Shown: positions 50,683 through 60,320 of the stretch, one piece after another | Position numbering within the stretch: position 1 is the first letter of the stretch | Layout: every line of letters starts with the position of its first letter | DNA from: Bacteroidales bacterium | GTDB lineage: Bacteria; Bacteroidota; Bacteroidia; Bacteroidales; F082 | DNA length: 64,000 nt | NCBI GenBank assembly: GCA_024709145.1 | Contig: JANJXG010000123.1 | Span: forward strand, 41,270 to 105,269 | Direction: 5' to 3' | Translations under genes and position numbers: made by a program | Notes under the pieces: model-generated | The model's input: the letters and a program-made list of their open reading frames with translations, nothing else | Told to the model about the DNA's origin: nothing | Database searches by the model: none

Positions 50683-51336
50683 ATGATCAACAGTGTGATA
50701 TTCGATTTCAACGGAACATTGGTTCAGGATACGCATTTGCATAACCTGGCATGGCAAGGGTTTTTTAAAAAATACGGGCTGGCGGTACCCGATGAAAAAG
50801 CCATGTTTCATTTGCACGGCAAAACCAACAAAGATATTTTGTCGTTGTTTTTTACTCCTGAGATGCCGGCTGCCGAAATGCTCGAGCTCAGCAGGGAGAA
50901 AGAGGATCTTTATCGTCGTCTGTTCATCGAGCGGCAGGTTGGATTCATTCAGGGCGCTGTGGCGTTGTTTGAATGGCTGCAGCAACAGAAAATTCCTTTT
51001 ACCATAGCCACGGCCTCCGATGAAGAAAATGTAAATTTCTATTTTGATTACCTTAGGCTAGGGGAATATTTCGATCGTTCAAAAGTCGTTTACAACGATG
51101 GCAGCATCCCCGGAAAGCCAGATCCGGAACTGTTCCTGAGGGCCATACGAAATTTGGGAGTAACCGCCTCTGAGGTACTCATTTTCGAAGATTCCTTCAA
51201 TGGCATCAGGGCGGCTGAAAATGCAGGTGCAGGAAAAATTGTGATCGTTGACTCACATGGCGAAGATTACGCTGCCTGGGATTATCCCACCATTCTCACG
51301 TTCTCTGATTTTGACAGAACCGTTTTTAAGCACTAA
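50683..51336 (+). CDS. HAD-superfamily hydrolase, beta-phosphoglucomutase-like
   Basis: A 217-residue HAD protein with a helical cap. The first motif is FDFNGTLVQD; the usual DxDGT appears as DFNGT, keeping the nucleophilic Asp. FTIATASDEENV is motif II, KPDPELFL motif III and FEDSFNGIRAAENAG motif IV. This is the beta-phosphoglucomutase/phosphatase branch. Asn in place of the second catalytic residue's usual neighbour is worth noting but occurs in the family. Confidence 0.88.
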   Translation: MINSVIFDFNGTLVQDTHLHNLAWQGFFKKYGLAVPDEKAMFHLHGKTNKDILSLFFTPEMPAAEMLELSREKEDLYRRLFIERQVGFIQGAVALFEWLQQQKIPFTIATASDEENVNFYFDYLRLGEYFDRSKVVYNDGSIPGKPDPELFLRAIRNLGVTASEVLIFEDSFNGIRAAENAGAGKIVIVDSHGEDYAAWDYPTILTFSDFDRTVFKH

Positions 51337-51362
51337 CCGGCAGCCAATAATTTACATAACAA

Positions 51363-53057
51363 TTAGTCACCTGTTTTTCCAAGGATGGCATTGGCTTTGG
51401 TGAGTGCACAATGAATGTCGGGACAGATGTTGCCTTCGCCCACCAATTGACAAAGCCCATCTTTTTTCAAGGCCTCAAACACGGTTTTGTTGGCACCCGA
51501 AAGAATGATATGGATTTGTTTTGCCTGAGCCCTGCGGATAAAATTGCGTAAATTGGTCAGGCCAGTGGCATCAATAAAGGGTACTTTGCGCAGTCTGATG
51601 ATGCGGATTTTTGGTGTTTTGACCAAATTACGCTCCGCCTCGTCGAATTTATTGGCGACACCAAAGAAAAATGGTCCGCTGATTTCAAACACCTCCACGT
51701 CCTTCGGAACCCTGAGCTGCGCGCTGTCTTCGGTTTGATCGGACTGATCATCATCCACAGCCTGTTTGATCACATCCACTTCGGTGGTTTCGATCAGACG
51801 TTTGAGGAAGAGCAATACAGCAAGTAAAAGCCCGAATTGAATTGCCACCGTAAGGTCGATGATGACCGTGAGGAAAAAAGTAACGAGCAGTACAGCAATG
51901 TCCGAGCGACTGTTGCGAAACAGTGCCTTGAACGAGCGCCATTCACTCATATTGTACGACACCATCACAAGGATTCCGGCCAGTGTGCTCATCGGGATCA
52001 GCTTTGCCCATTTGCCGAAAAATAAAAGGATTAGCAACAACACGATGGCGTGAATGATACCTGCAACAGGTGTTTTGCCCCCGTTGCGGATATTTGTCAT
52101 GGTTCGGGCAATGGCTCCTGTAGCCGGAATGCCACCAAAAAGCGGGGTGATGATGTTGGCAATGCCCTGTCCGATAAGTTCGGTATTCGATCTGTGGCGT
52201 CCGCCGGTTGCTCCATCAGCCACCATTGCCGACAGCAACGATTCGATGGCTCCAAGCATGGCAATGGTGAAAGCAGGCGCAAGCAATAAGCGCAGGGTGT
52301 CGAAACTCACAACAGGAATGGAAGGCAGCGGGATGCTTGCCTTTATCTCGCCAAAACGACTGCCGATGGTTTCCACTGGCAGGTTGAGAAACAAAGTGGC
52401 CAGCGTAGTCAGAATCAGGGCAATAAGCGTCCCTGGTATTTTTTTGTTAAGTCTGGGCCACAGGATAATCGTCAGAACTGTAAAAAGTCCCAGTCCGGCA
52501 GCATAAAAATTCACTGCCTTGAAGTGTGCCAGGTAAAAGCGCCATTTGGCAATAAAATCAGCCGGGGTAGCCTCAGCCACATCAAGACCGAAGAAATCTT
52601 TTACCTGGCTTGAGAAAATGACCACGGCGATGCCGCTCGTAAAACCAACAACAATGGGATGGGGCATGAACTTGATGATGCTGCCCAACTGCAAAATACC
52701 CATTGCCACAAGCATCATACCGGCCATGATGGTTGCCACAATCAGGCCCGAAACACCAAACTGCTCCACAATCCCATACACGATGACGATAAAGGCACCT
52801 GTAGGGCCGCCAATCTGAACCCGGCTTCCTCCAAGTGCCGAAATCAGAAAACCTGCAATAACAGCTGTCACAAGCCCCTGCTCGGGCGATACTCCGGAGG
52901 CAATACCAAAAGCGATGGCAAGCGGCAAAGCCACTACCCCTACGATGAGCCCGGCAATAAGGTCGGAAATAAAAGTCTGGGTGTTGTATTCTTTGAGAGT
53001 GGTCAGAATTTTCGGATGAAAGACCTTTTGAATGTTTTGTAAGATTTGTCCTGACAT
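51363..53057 (-). CDS. SulP-family anion transporter with STAS domain
   Basis: A 564-residue transporter. The membrane part shows the SulP opening DLIAGLIVGVVALPLAIAFGIASGV, then GGSRVQIGGPTGAFIVIVYG and ADGATGGRHRSNTELIGQGIAN. The C-terminal STAS domain (from about 440) has VEVFEISGPFFFGVANKF and FIDATGLTNLRNF. Substrates in the family include sulfate, bicarbonate and other anions. The start at 53057 (MSGQILQNIQ) replaces a longer frame to 53252. No carbonic anhydrase gene is adjacent. Confidence 0.93.
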   Translation of the reverse strand: MSGQILQNIQKVFHPKILTTLKEYNTQTFISDLIAGLIVGVVALPLAIAFGIASGVSPEQGLVTAVIAGFLISALGGSRVQIGGPTGAFIVIVYGIVEQFGVSGLIVATIMAGMMLVAMGILQLGSIIKFMPHPIVVGFTSGIAVVIFSSQVKDFFGLDVAEATPADFIAKWRFYLAHFKAVNFYAAGLGLFTVLTIILWPRLNKKIPGTLIALILTTLATLFLNLPVETIGSRFGEIKASIPLPSIPVVSFDTLRLLLAPAFTIAMLGAIESLLSAMVADGATGGRHRSNTELIGQGIANIITPLFGGIPATGAIARTMTNIRNGGKTPVAGIIHAIVLLLILLFFGKWAKLIPMSTLAGILVMVSYNMSEWRSFKALFRNSRSDIAVLLVTFFLTVIIDLTVAIQFGLLLAVLLFLKRLIETTEVDVIKQAVDDDQSDQTEDSAQLRVPKDVEVFEISGPFFFGVANKFDEAERNLVKTPKIRIIRLRKVPFIDATGLTNLRNFIRRAQAKQIHIILSGANKTVFEALKKDGLCQLVGEGNICPDIHCALTKANAILGKTGD

Positions 53058-53244
53058 AGCAGTTAGCCTTTGAAATGAGGGGGCAAAGGTAAGGTGATTG
53101 CTCGAACAGGGGCTAATGATCAGGCAAAAACTGATATGTGTTTGGCTAAATGGCGTCATATCAATGAAATTTAAACTTTGTTTAGGATGTTTTTCACAGG
53201 GATTTCGAAAAATCTGAGTAGCTTCGTCCGCAAAAAAAATCATC

Positions 53245-54837
53245 ATGCGCAAAATTGTAATCCTTCTCCTTTGCCTTATCGGCAGTCAGTGGTTGCCGGC
53301 TCAGACAACAGTGGTCGTAAAAGGCCTTGTTTATCATGATCTGAACAGCAACGGAAAACACGACAAAACTGAGCCCGGTATCGAAGGTGTGCCCGTTTCG
53401 AATGGCAGCGATGTGACACAATCCGACGCCGGAGGCAGGTATGAGATAAGGATTCCGGCTGACGACGGCCTTGTTTTTGTTGTCAGGCCATCGGCATACA
53501 GCTATCCGCTCAATGATGATATGCTACCTCAGTTTTATTATTTGCACAAGCCAAAAGGATCGCCGGCATTGAAATATGAAGCCGTCGCCCCAACCGGTGA
53601 GTTGCCGGCTTCTGTTGATTTTGGTTTGCTTACAGGCTGCGACAGCGAGGTTTTCAGTGTAGTGATCAGTTCCGACCCGCAGGCTTACACCCCGGAGCAA
53701 GTCACCTTTTATCAAACAGATATTGCAGAGGAACTCAAAGTTTCGACGGATGCCGTGATGGGTTTCACGCTGGGTGATATCGTGGGTGACCGGCCCGATT
53801 TGTTTCCGGCCATGAACAAAGCCACTGCACTCACCGGGCTGCCCTGGCATCATGTGTTGGGCAACCACGATATGAATTATGATGCAACCACAAACCAATA
53901 TGCCGACGAGTCGTTTGAAAAGTTTTACGGGCCTTCCACCTATTCGTTCAACCACGGGAAAGTTCATTTCTTTGTGATGAACAACGTCATCTATCCCAAC
54001 ACCTACAACGATCAGCAGTATATAGGCGGTTTCAGCGATCAGCAGTTCCGTTATCTTGAAAATATGCTCCCGCTCATACCGAAAGACCATTTACTCGTTT
54101 TTTTGATGCACATCCCCCTTTACAATGAGGCACAATGGGGCGAAACTTTCAGGGATGTCCACCGCGAACGGTTTTTCAACCTGCTGAAAGACCGGCCTTA
54201 CACCCTTTCCTTGTCGGGACACACCCACACCCAGGCACATTTCTTTTTCGATGGGAAAGACGGGTGGAAACAAGCTGAGCCACATCATCATTACACTGTG
54301 GGGACAGCTTCGGGCGACTGGTGGTCGGGAGCGCCCAAGGCCAATGGCGTGCCGGTTTCCACCATGCGCGATGGCACACCCAACGGATACAACATCCTTC
54401 AGTTCGATGGCAACACCTATCGCTACGACTACAAGGCAGCTTCGTTTGACAGTGCCTGGCGCATGCGAATTTACGGCCCGAAGGTGGTGCCTGCCAACGG
54501 TTATTTCAGGGGCGAGTTTTATGTGAATTTCTTTCAGGGAAGCGAACAGGATACTGTTTTTTATCAACTCGACGGCGGTGAATGGAAAAGAATGCGTTAT
54601 GTGATTGAAGAAGACCCGCATGTGTGCGGCCTGCGCTATGAATGGGATCATGCTGAAGTGCTTCCCGCCGGAACAAGACCTTCCAATCCCTCGCCCTGCT
54701 ACCATCTGTGGAAAGCCCGGATGCCCAACAGAACAGGCGAAGGGACGCATACCATCAACATCAGGGTTGCCGACAGGTTTGGAAGAACCTACCGCGACAG
54801 CTTTCAGTTCCGGGCCGTCACTGTTACCGTCAAATAA
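53245..54837 (+). CDS. Exported calcineurin-like metallophosphoesterase with B-repeat-like N-terminal domain
   Basis: A 530-residue secreted protein. A signal peptide ends in PAQ (residue 20). Residues 24-75 (GLVYHDLNSNGKHDKTEPGIEG, DAGGRYEIRI) resemble SdrD B-like domains with a calcium-type loop. The metallophosphoesterase core follows: SDPQ, GDIVGD, GNHDMN and GHTHTQ, all metal-ligand motifs. The last 130 residues form another beta domain. The first motif is SDPQ rather than DxH, with Gln replacing the usual His. The domain order is common in Bacteroidota. The substrate is unknown. Confidence 0.88.
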   Translation: MRKIVILLLCLIGSQWLPAQTTVVVKGLVYHDLNSNGKHDKTEPGIEGVPVSNGSDVTQSDAGGRYEIRIPADDGLVFVVRPSAYSYPLNDDMLPQFYYLHKPKGSPALKYEAVAPTGELPASVDFGLLTGCDSEVFSVVISSDPQAYTPEQVTFYQTDIAEELKVSTDAVMGFTLGDIVGDRPDLFPAMNKATALTGLPWHHVLGNHDMNYDATTNQYADESFEKFYGPSTYSFNHGKVHFFVMNNVIYPNTYNDQQYIGGFSDQQFRYLENMLPLIPKDHLLVFLMHIPLYNEAQWGETFRDVHRERFFNLLKDRPYTLSLSGHTHTQAHFFFDGKDGWKQAEPHHHYTVGTASGDWWSGAPKANGVPVSTMRDGTPNGYNILQFDGNTYRYDYKAASFDSAWRMRIYGPKVVPANGYFRGEFYVNFFQGSEQDTVFYQLDGGEWKRMRYVIEEDPHVCGLRYEWDHAEVLPAGTRPSNPSPCYHLWKARMPNRTGEGTHTINIRVADRFGRTYRDSFQFRAVTVTVK

Positions 54838-54922
54838 TCAGTTAACAGGATTAAACCGCCGCCACAAGAGGGTTTCAACAATAAATAAACCGCCGCAGAG
54901 TTCTTGTTGAAACCTTTGGCAA

Positions 54923-55201
54923 TTGATCAAGCTAAAATCCTTTTTTCTTTATTACCGGCGCTTCGGTTTTACCGCACTGCTGTTTGTGGCAGTAATAGGT
55001 TTGGCAGGCGGTCAGGCTACCCGGCAGTTGACACCTGTCTTGTTTTTGATGACTTCGCCGGTCTTTCAATTTGTCACCTATCACGCCCTTTACAAAAAGG
55101 AACGTGTTTTTTTCTTCCACCTGGGATTTTCCGATTTATCACTCTGGACTTTGTCATTCATCACAAATTTGATACTAAGCATCATTTTAAGCTCGATATG
55201 A
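54923..55201 (+). CDS. Small three-helix membrane protein, partner of an ABC ATPase
   Basis: A 92-residue membrane protein with three hydrophobic helices (about 16-32, 38-56 and 72-91). It begins with TTG at 54923, the first possible start after an in-frame stop at 54908. Its stop overlaps the start of the ABC ATPase gene (ATGA at 55198-55201), which argues that it is real and coupled. It is too short for a normal ABC permease; it may oligomerise. No family is recognised. Confidence 0.65.
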   Translation: MIKLKSFFLYYRRFGFTALLFVAVIGLAGGQATRQLTPVLFLMTSPVFQFVTYHALYKKERVFFFHLGFSDLSLWTLSFITNLILSIILSSI

Positions 55202-55851
55202 ACGGATTGCTCGTTGACAGCCTGCTCAAAAGCTTTGGCACTAAAGTCGTTTTGACAGATATCTGGCTACAGTGCCTTCCCGGCGAAATTATCGGCCTGC
55301 TTGGAAGGAATGGTTGCGGAAAATCAACTTTACTGAAGATTATTTTCGGCAGCATGCGGGCCGACCAGCAATTTGTGAAGGCTGACGGAAAACAATTGCT
55401 TCGGCAAACCGACCGGATGAACCTGATCAGCTATTTACCACAAGACGGTTTTCTGCCACCTTACATCCGTGTTAAGACCGCCCTGAAGCTCTTTCTTCAG
55501 GCAGATAGCCGCCAAACTGTCTCCGCCTTTCCTGATTTGATTCCCTTGCTTCAAACCCGTGCAGGCAATTTATCCCATGGTGAGCGGCGTTTGCTCGAAA
55601 TCATCCTGGTTCTTCACCATCCGGGAAGATATGCATTGCTGGATGAGCCTTTCAATGGTTTGTCGCCCATTCAGAAAGAAAAAGTTACAGGCCTGATCAG
55701 GTCGGCAGCGGAGCAAAAAGGAATCATCATCACCGATCACGATTACCGCCAGGTGAAATCTGTCGCTTCGCGGCTGTTGCTGATGCATGATGGCGGACTC
55801 AGGCAAATAAAGTCGGACGAAGAACTTAAAGGCGGCTTTTACCTTTCCTGA
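55198..55851 (+). CDS. ABC transporter ATPase
   Basis: A 217-residue ATPase with Walker A GRNGCGKST (about residue 36), Q-loop SYLPQDGF, a degenerate signature LSHGERRLLEII (His replacing the second Gly-type residue), Walker B YALLDEPFNGLS and switch His in IIITDHDYRQ. It resembles LptB-like or branched-chain-type ATPases. The longer in-frame reading from 54904 is a read-through of the other gene's region; ATG at 55198 is the start. It lies upstream of dxs. Confidence 0.88.
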   Translation: MNGLLVDSLLKSFGTKVVLTDIWLQCLPGEIIGLLGRNGCGKSTLLKIIFGSMRADQQFVKADGKQLLRQTDRMNLISYLPQDGFLPPYIRVKTALKLFLQADSRQTVSAFPDLIPLLQTRAGNLSHGERRLLEIILVLHHPGRYALLDEPFNGLSPIQKEKVTGLIRSAAEQKGIIITDHDYRQVKSVASRLLLMHDGGLRQIKSDEELKGGFYLS

Positions 55852-55893
55852 GAATCTCAGACTATTAATCTTCGGAGATGCCGGCCGGGAGGC

Positions 55894-55928
55894 TTTGAAC
55901 GAATATGCGCGCTTTCTTGTTACCTTTG
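55894..55928 (+). promoter_or_regulatory. dxs promoter (-33/-7)
   Basis: TTTG at 55894-55897 and TACCTTTG at 55921-55928 with 23 bases between them, an exact Bacteroidota pair. Transcription would begin near 55933, so the ATG at 55947 rather than 55905 is the start. Confidence 0.55.
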
Positions 55929-55946
55929 CCATCAAATACTTTTTCA

Positions 55947-57722
55947 ATGGACAAAACCCTGCTGCAACAGATTGACGAACCGGCCGATCTCAGGCGTCTT
56001 TTACCTGAACAACTCACACAGGTGGCTGACGAGCTAAGGTCGTTCATCCTCGACGTCGTTTCGGCCAATCCGGGTCATTTGGGTGCCTCGCTGGGTGTTG
56101 TGGAGCTGACTGTAGCCCTGCACTATCTTTTCAACACTCCTGATGACCTATTGGTTTGGGATGTTGGTCATCAGGCATACGGTCACAAAATTCTTACCGG
56201 CCGCCGGAAAAACTTCGATACTCTCCGGCAATTGGGAGGTGTGAGCGGATTTCCGGTGCGAAGCGAGAGCACTTACGATGCTTTCGGCACCGGACATGCC
56301 AGCACCGGCTTGTCAGCTGCATTGGGAATGGCAACAGCTTCAGCCTTGCAGAACAATCGCACCCGGCAGCACATCGCTGTTGTGGGCGATGGCGCCATGA
56401 CGGGCGGTATGTTTTTTGAGGCCCTGAATCAGGCCGGAGGCTCGGATGTCAACCTGCTGATCATCCTCAACGACAACGGTATCTCGATCGATAAAAGTGC
56501 CGGCGCACTCACCCGATACCTTTCGCAGCAACGCCGTGGCAACCGTGACAACAACCCCCTTTTCGAGGCCTTTGGAATCAGGTGTTTCGGGCCTGTTGAC
56601 GGAAATAAGCTGTCAGTTTTACTACCGGCTATCGAAGAAGTCAAATCCGTTGGCGGGGTCCGGTTGCTCCATGTGACAACCACCAAAGGCAAAGGCTTTG
56701 ACAGGGCTGAGAAAGAACAGGTGCTTTTTCATGCACCAGGCACCTTCGACAGGCAAACAGGACAGCTGTCAGCAACACGCAAACAGCCCGGGCAACCCCT
56801 CCTGTATCAGGAAGTTTTTGGTGAGACATTGGTTGAACTTGCCGGACTTTTTCCTAAAATTGCCGGCATTACCCCGGCCATGCCAACAGGCAGTTCGCTC
56901 AACCTGCTGATGCAAGCCTATCCCGAAAGGGCTTTTGATGTCGATATTGCCGAACAGCACGCCCTCACTTTTGCTGCAGGGCTGGCGACGGGCGGACTAA
57001 AGCCTTTTTGTGTGGTGTACTCCACCTTTCTGCAGCGAGCTTACGACCAACTCATTCATGACATCGCCCTGCAAAATTTAGCTGTGGTGCTGTGCATCGA
57101 CCGGGCCGGACTGGTAGGTGAAGATGGGGCAACACACCATGGCGCCTTCGACCTGGCTTATCTGCAATGTATTCCAAACCTTTGCATTGCAGCACCGATG
57201 GATGCCTGCGAATTGCGCGATTTGATGTACAGCGCTGCCGCTGCCGACAGCGGCCCCTGGGCCATTCGCTATCCCCGGGGCAAAGCTGCCAATGCATGCA
57301 ATTTCAAAGCTTTCAATGTCATTGAGAAAGGCAAAGGACGAAAGCTGCGCGACGGAAAAAAGGTGGCCGTGATCAGCATCGGTCATACGGGCAATCTGGT
57401 GGCCGAAGCCCTCGATCAGCTTGAAAAAGAAAATATCCACGCCGGCCATTATGACCTGCGCTTTCTGAAACCCCTCGATCAGCAATTGCTCAGGGAGGTT
57501 TTCGACAATTACACACACATCCTTACCGTGGAGGACGGTTCGCGTCAGGGAGGTATGGGTTGGGCGGTTTCAGTGTGGGCTGCCGAACAGGCTTATCCGC
57601 AAACCGTTGTCCGGCTTGGAATACCCGATCAGTTTGTTCCCCACGGTTCGGTCGAGGAGCTGCGCCGCCATTGCGGGTTCAGTGTCGAGGACATTCAACG
57701 CAGCATCCGCGCCCTCTTGTAA
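55947..57722 (+). CDS. dxs: 1-Deoxy-D-xylulose-5-phosphate synthase
   Basis: Dxs condenses pyruvate and glyceraldehyde 3-phosphate with thiamine diphosphate, the first step of the MEP isoprenoid route. The 591-residue protein has ANPGHLGASLGVVELTVALH, WDVGHQAYGHKILTGR, the ThDP motif GDGAMTGGMFFEALNQAG...LNDNGISID, and the transketolase central motif DIAEQHALTFAAGLA. The C-terminal domain shows EDGSRQGGMGWAV and LGIPDQFVPHG. It is slightly shorter than the usual 620-640 residues. A good promoter precedes it; the HAD gene follows after 10 bp. Confidence 0.96.
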   Translation: MDKTLLQQIDEPADLRRLLPEQLTQVADELRSFILDVVSANPGHLGASLGVVELTVALHYLFNTPDDLLVWDVGHQAYGHKILTGRRKNFDTLRQLGGVSGFPVRSESTYDAFGTGHASTGLSAALGMATASALQNNRTRQHIAVVGDGAMTGGMFFEALNQAGGSDVNLLIILNDNGISIDKSAGALTRYLSQQRRGNRDNNPLFEAFGIRCFGPVDGNKLSVLLPAIEEVKSVGGVRLLHVTTTKGKGFDRAEKEQVLFHAPGTFDRQTGQLSATRKQPGQPLLYQEVFGETLVELAGLFPKIAGITPAMPTGSSLNLLMQAYPERAFDVDIAEQHALTFAAGLATGGLKPFCVVYSTFLQRAYDQLIHDIALQNLAVVLCIDRAGLVGEDGATHHGAFDLAYLQCIPNLCIAAPMDACELRDLMYSAAAADSGPWAIRYPRGKAANACNFKAFNVIEKGKGRKLRDGKKVAVISIGHTGNLVAEALDQLEKENIHAGHYDLRFLKPLDQQLLREVFDNYTHILTVEDGSRQGGMGWAVSVWAAEQAYPQTVVRLGIPDQFVPHGSVEELRRHCGFSVEDIQRSIRALL

Positions 57723-57732
57723 TCATGAGATC

Positions 57733-58449
57733 ATGAAATCCCACAACCCGATGAAAAAACACTTTCAGGTGATTGCCTTCGATGCCGATGATACCCTTTG
57801 GATAAACGAAACCTATTTCAGAGCCTCCGAAAATGCGTTTTGTCAGCTCATGGCTGATTTTATGGAACCTTCGCTGGTGCAAAGGGTGCTGTTTCGGACC
57901 GAGGTCCGCAATATGGCGCTGTATGGATACGGTGTCAAGGCATTTATCCTCTCCATGATGGAAACGGCACTCGAAATAAGTCAAAACAAGCTCAGCGGGG
58001 AGCTGATGGCACAAATTCTGACCCTTGGAAAAGAACAGCTAAACAAAGAAGTGATGCTGCTTGAAGGGGTTGAAAAGGTGTTGCAGCAGCTCGAAATGGC
58101 CGGTCAGAAAGTGGTGGTAGTTACCAAAGGCGATTTGCTCGATCAGGAGCGAAAGCTCCATAAGTCGGGTCTCGACCGTTATTTCCATCATGTGGAGATC
58201 GTGAGCGAAAAGCATGAGGACAACTACCTGCGACTCACCGAACACCTCGGGGTGAAACCGGCCGATTTTTTGATGATCGGCAACTCACTGAAATCGGATG
58301 TGTTGCCCGTTCTCAACATTGGAGGACATGCTGTTTACATCCCCTTTCATGAAACATGGGAATTTGAAAAAACCGAGCAAAAGGTGGAGCACCCGCATTA
58401 TGCCGAACTTGAAAAAGTGTCGGATCTCATTAACTGGCTAGGACTGTGA
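57733..58449 (+). CDS. HAD-superfamily hydrolase
   Basis: A 238-residue HAD protein: FDADDTLWINE (motif I, DxDDT), KVVVVTKGD (motif II), a lysine in SEKHEDNYL and FLMIGNSLKSDVLPVLNIGG (motif IV). The cap is helical. Its sequence resembles phosphoglycolate phosphatase-like enzymes of Bacteroidota. ATG at 57733 or 57751 could start it; longer frames run into dxs. Its stop overlaps the GTG of the next gene. Confidence 0.87.
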   Translation: MKSHNPMKKHFQVIAFDADDTLWINETYFRASENAFCQLMADFMEPSLVQRVLFRTEVRNMALYGYGVKAFILSMMETALEISQNKLSGELMAQILTLGKEQLNKEVMLLEGVEKVLQQLEMAGQKVVVVTKGDLLDQERKLHKSGLDRYFHHVEIVSEKHEDNYLRLTEHLGVKPADFLMIGNSLKSDVLPVLNIGGHAVYIPFHETWEFEKTEQKVEHPHYAELEKVSDLINWLGL

Positions 58450-59075
58450 AAAAGATCGATCTTGACAGCTGGAACAGGAAGGAACATTTCCGTTTCTTCA
58501 ACAGCTTTGATGAACCCTATTTCAGCTTTGTAGCTCTGGTGGACTGCGCTGCGATTCACGCATTTGCCAAGGCAAATCAGCTTTCGTTTTTTAGTCTTTA
58601 CCTCCACCGCTCACTGTTGGCTGCCAATGGCACCGAAGCATTCAGATTGCGCATTCAGGGGCAGGATGTGGTTTTGTTTGATCAGGTGCATGCTTCGTCC
58701 ACCATCGGGCGGCCCGACAACACCTTTGGTTTTTCATTTATTCCCTTTTATCCCGATTTTTCGCGCTTCAGCGAGGCACTGCAAGCCGAGACGGCGGCAG
58801 TGAAAGAAACGGCCGGATTGCGTTTCAGGGAGGAAATGATGCGTGCTGATGTGATTCATTATTCATCCATTCCCTGGATTCATTTCACCTCGCTGTCGCA
58901 CCCGCGCCGCTGGGACGGACGCGACAGTGTGCCAAAAATCACTTTCGGCCAAACCCGCAAAGAAGGTAAGAGGTTGCTGATGCCCGTCGGGGTTCATGCC
59001 CACCATGCCTTGATGGACGGTTATCATGTTGGTTTGTTTTTTAATTTTTTTGAAGAACTGCTTCAAAGCATTTAA
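58446..59075 (+). CDS. CatA-like O-acetyltransferase (chloramphenicol acetyltransferase fold)
   Basis: A 209-residue protein of the CAT family: the N-terminal DLDSWNRKEHFRFFNSFDEPYFS and catalytic HHALMDGYHVG (HHxxxDG) near residue 190. The Ser in TFGQT and aromatic residues match the general fold. Many CAT-like proteins in Bacteroidota are not resistance enzymes; nothing in the context suggests a drug substrate. It begins with GTG at 58446, coupled to the HAD gene by GTGA. Confidence 0.85.
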   Translation: MKKIDLDSWNRKEHFRFFNSFDEPYFSFVALVDCAAIHAFAKANQLSFFSLYLHRSLLAANGTEAFRLRIQGQDVVLFDQVHASSTIGRPDNTFGFSFIPFYPDFSRFSEALQAETAAVKETAGLRFREEMMRADVIHYSSIPWIHFTSLSHPRRWDGRDSVPKITFGQTRKEGKRLLMPVGVHAHHALMDGYHVGLFFNFFEELLQSI

Positions 59076-59200
59076 TCCTCATTTTTAGCTGTTTATGACT
59101 TTATTCTGATTGCTGGATTCAAAATCAGGAAACACAAAATTCAAAAAAACAAGGTTTTTTGCAACCCTGTTGAATTTGGCATGTCATTGGTAGCTGAAGA

Positions 59201-59776
59201 TTGGAAACAAAACCTTCTTGCGTGGAAACAGTAGAACTGAACAATCCTAAGGAACTGATCGAAGCCTGTCTGAGGGGCGACCGTATGGCACAATACCGCC
59301 TCTATCAGCAGTATGCCCGTGCGATGCTCAACATCAGTTATCGGTTTGTACAGAACCGTGAAGATGCCGAAGATGTGTTGCAGGAAGCATTTACCGATGC
59401 TTTCAGGCGACTGGCAGGCTTCCGTTACGAATCCACCTTCGGGGCATGGCTCAAGCGCATTGTCATCAACCGCTCGATCAACCACCTCAGGAAGAAAAAA
59501 GCCGATCTGAAGTTCTTTGACGACATGCATGTTTTTGCAAACAAAGCAGAAGAAGTGGTGGATGTTACAGGCCTGAGTCCCGAAAAGGTGAAGCAAGCCA
59601 TGAAAGATTTGCCATCGGGAAGCCGGATGATTTTTTCACTTTACCTGCTGGAAGGCTATGATCACAACGAAATCGCAGAAATACTCGACATCTCAGTCTC
59701 CAACTCCAAAACACAATATATGCGTGCCCGTCAACGGGTTAAAGAAATACTAACACAAAGCGGATATGAAAACTGA
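59201..59776 (+). CDS. ECF-type RNA polymerase sigma factor
   Basis: A 191-residue sigma-70 family protein with region 2 (YQQYARAMLNISYRFVQNREDAEDVLQEAFTDAF) and region 4 (LYLLEGYDHNEIAEILDISVSNSKTQYMRARQRVKE). TTG at 59201 and GTG at 59222 are both possible starts; the region before residue 15 is not conserved. It begins an operon with a predicted anti-sigma-like membrane protein and surface proteins. Overlap with the next gene is 11 bp. A weak hairpin at about 59137-59177 lies just upstream. Confidence 0.93.
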   Translation: METKPSCVETVELNNPKELIEACLRGDRMAQYRLYQQYARAMLNISYRFVQNREDAEDVLQEAFTDAFRRLAGFRYESTFGAWLKRIVINRSINHLRKKKADLKFFDDMHVFANKAEEVVDVTGLSPEKVKQAMKDLPSGSRMIFSLYLLEGYDHNEIAEILDISVSNSKTQYMRARQRVKEILTQSGYEN

Positions 59777-60320
59777 TCCATTGGAAAACTACATTCGAAG
59801 CCACCGGGAAGCTTTTGACGAACTCGAGCCCGACCCGCGGCTGTGGGAATCAATCAGCCAATCGCTGGATGAGCCCGTGAAACGTAAGCGCTTCCTTCCC
59901 TTGCTGATCAAGGTGAGCAGCATCGCAGCCATCTTTATTGCGGGCTATCTCTTTCATGTGATGCTCAATAGCGACGAACAGGCACCTGCCTATACCACCG
60001 AAACACCTTCGGAGTCAATCCGTATGCTCGGTGAAGCCCGTGCCTATTACACCAGTCAGATTGAAGAATACTCCGAAAAAGTATTCAGCCTGGCAGCCGA
60101 TCAGCCTGATCTGAGAAAAGATTTGCAAAACGAATTCAAGGAACTCGATGCCATGTATGCCAGTCTCGAAAAAGACCTGGGCGATGAAGTGGCAACCGAG
60201 GCAGTGGTGGAAGCCATGATTCAACATTACCGCGTAAAATTACAACTGCTCGAAGATATGCTTCAGCAGCTTCAGCAAAACAATGCCAACGGCAGAGAGG
60301 AGGAGCACTATGTTTACTAA
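59766..60320 (+). CDS. Predicted membrane regulator after ECF sigma factor
   Basis: A 184-residue protein. The N-terminal 40 residues (PLENYIRSHREAFDELEPDPRLWESI) resemble the cytoplasmic region of Bacteroidota anti-sigma-like proteins, followed by one membrane helix (about 46-66) and a periplasmic coiled coil (about 75-175). No zinc-binding HxxxCxxC motif is present. An anti-sigma role is inferred only from position and layout. Confidence 0.7.
   Translation: MKTDPLENYIRSHREAFDELEPDPRLWESISQSLDEPVKRKRFLPLLIKVSSIAAIFIAGYLFHVMLNSDEQAPAYTTETPSESIRMLGEARAYYTSQIEEYSEKVFSLAADQPDLRKDLQNEFKELDAMYASLEKDLGDEVATEAVVEAMIQHYRVKLQLLEDMLQQLQQNNANGREEEHYVY

Noticed and set aside
54091..54750. 219-residue minus-strand frame over the metallophosphoesterase gene
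   Set aside because: Antisense to the metal-ligand motifs of the real gene; no independent support.
58446..59075. Chloramphenicol resistance gene
   Set aside because: The CAT fold and HHxxxDG are present, but it is embedded in a chromosomal housekeeping stretch beside dxs and a HAD gene without mobile-element traces.
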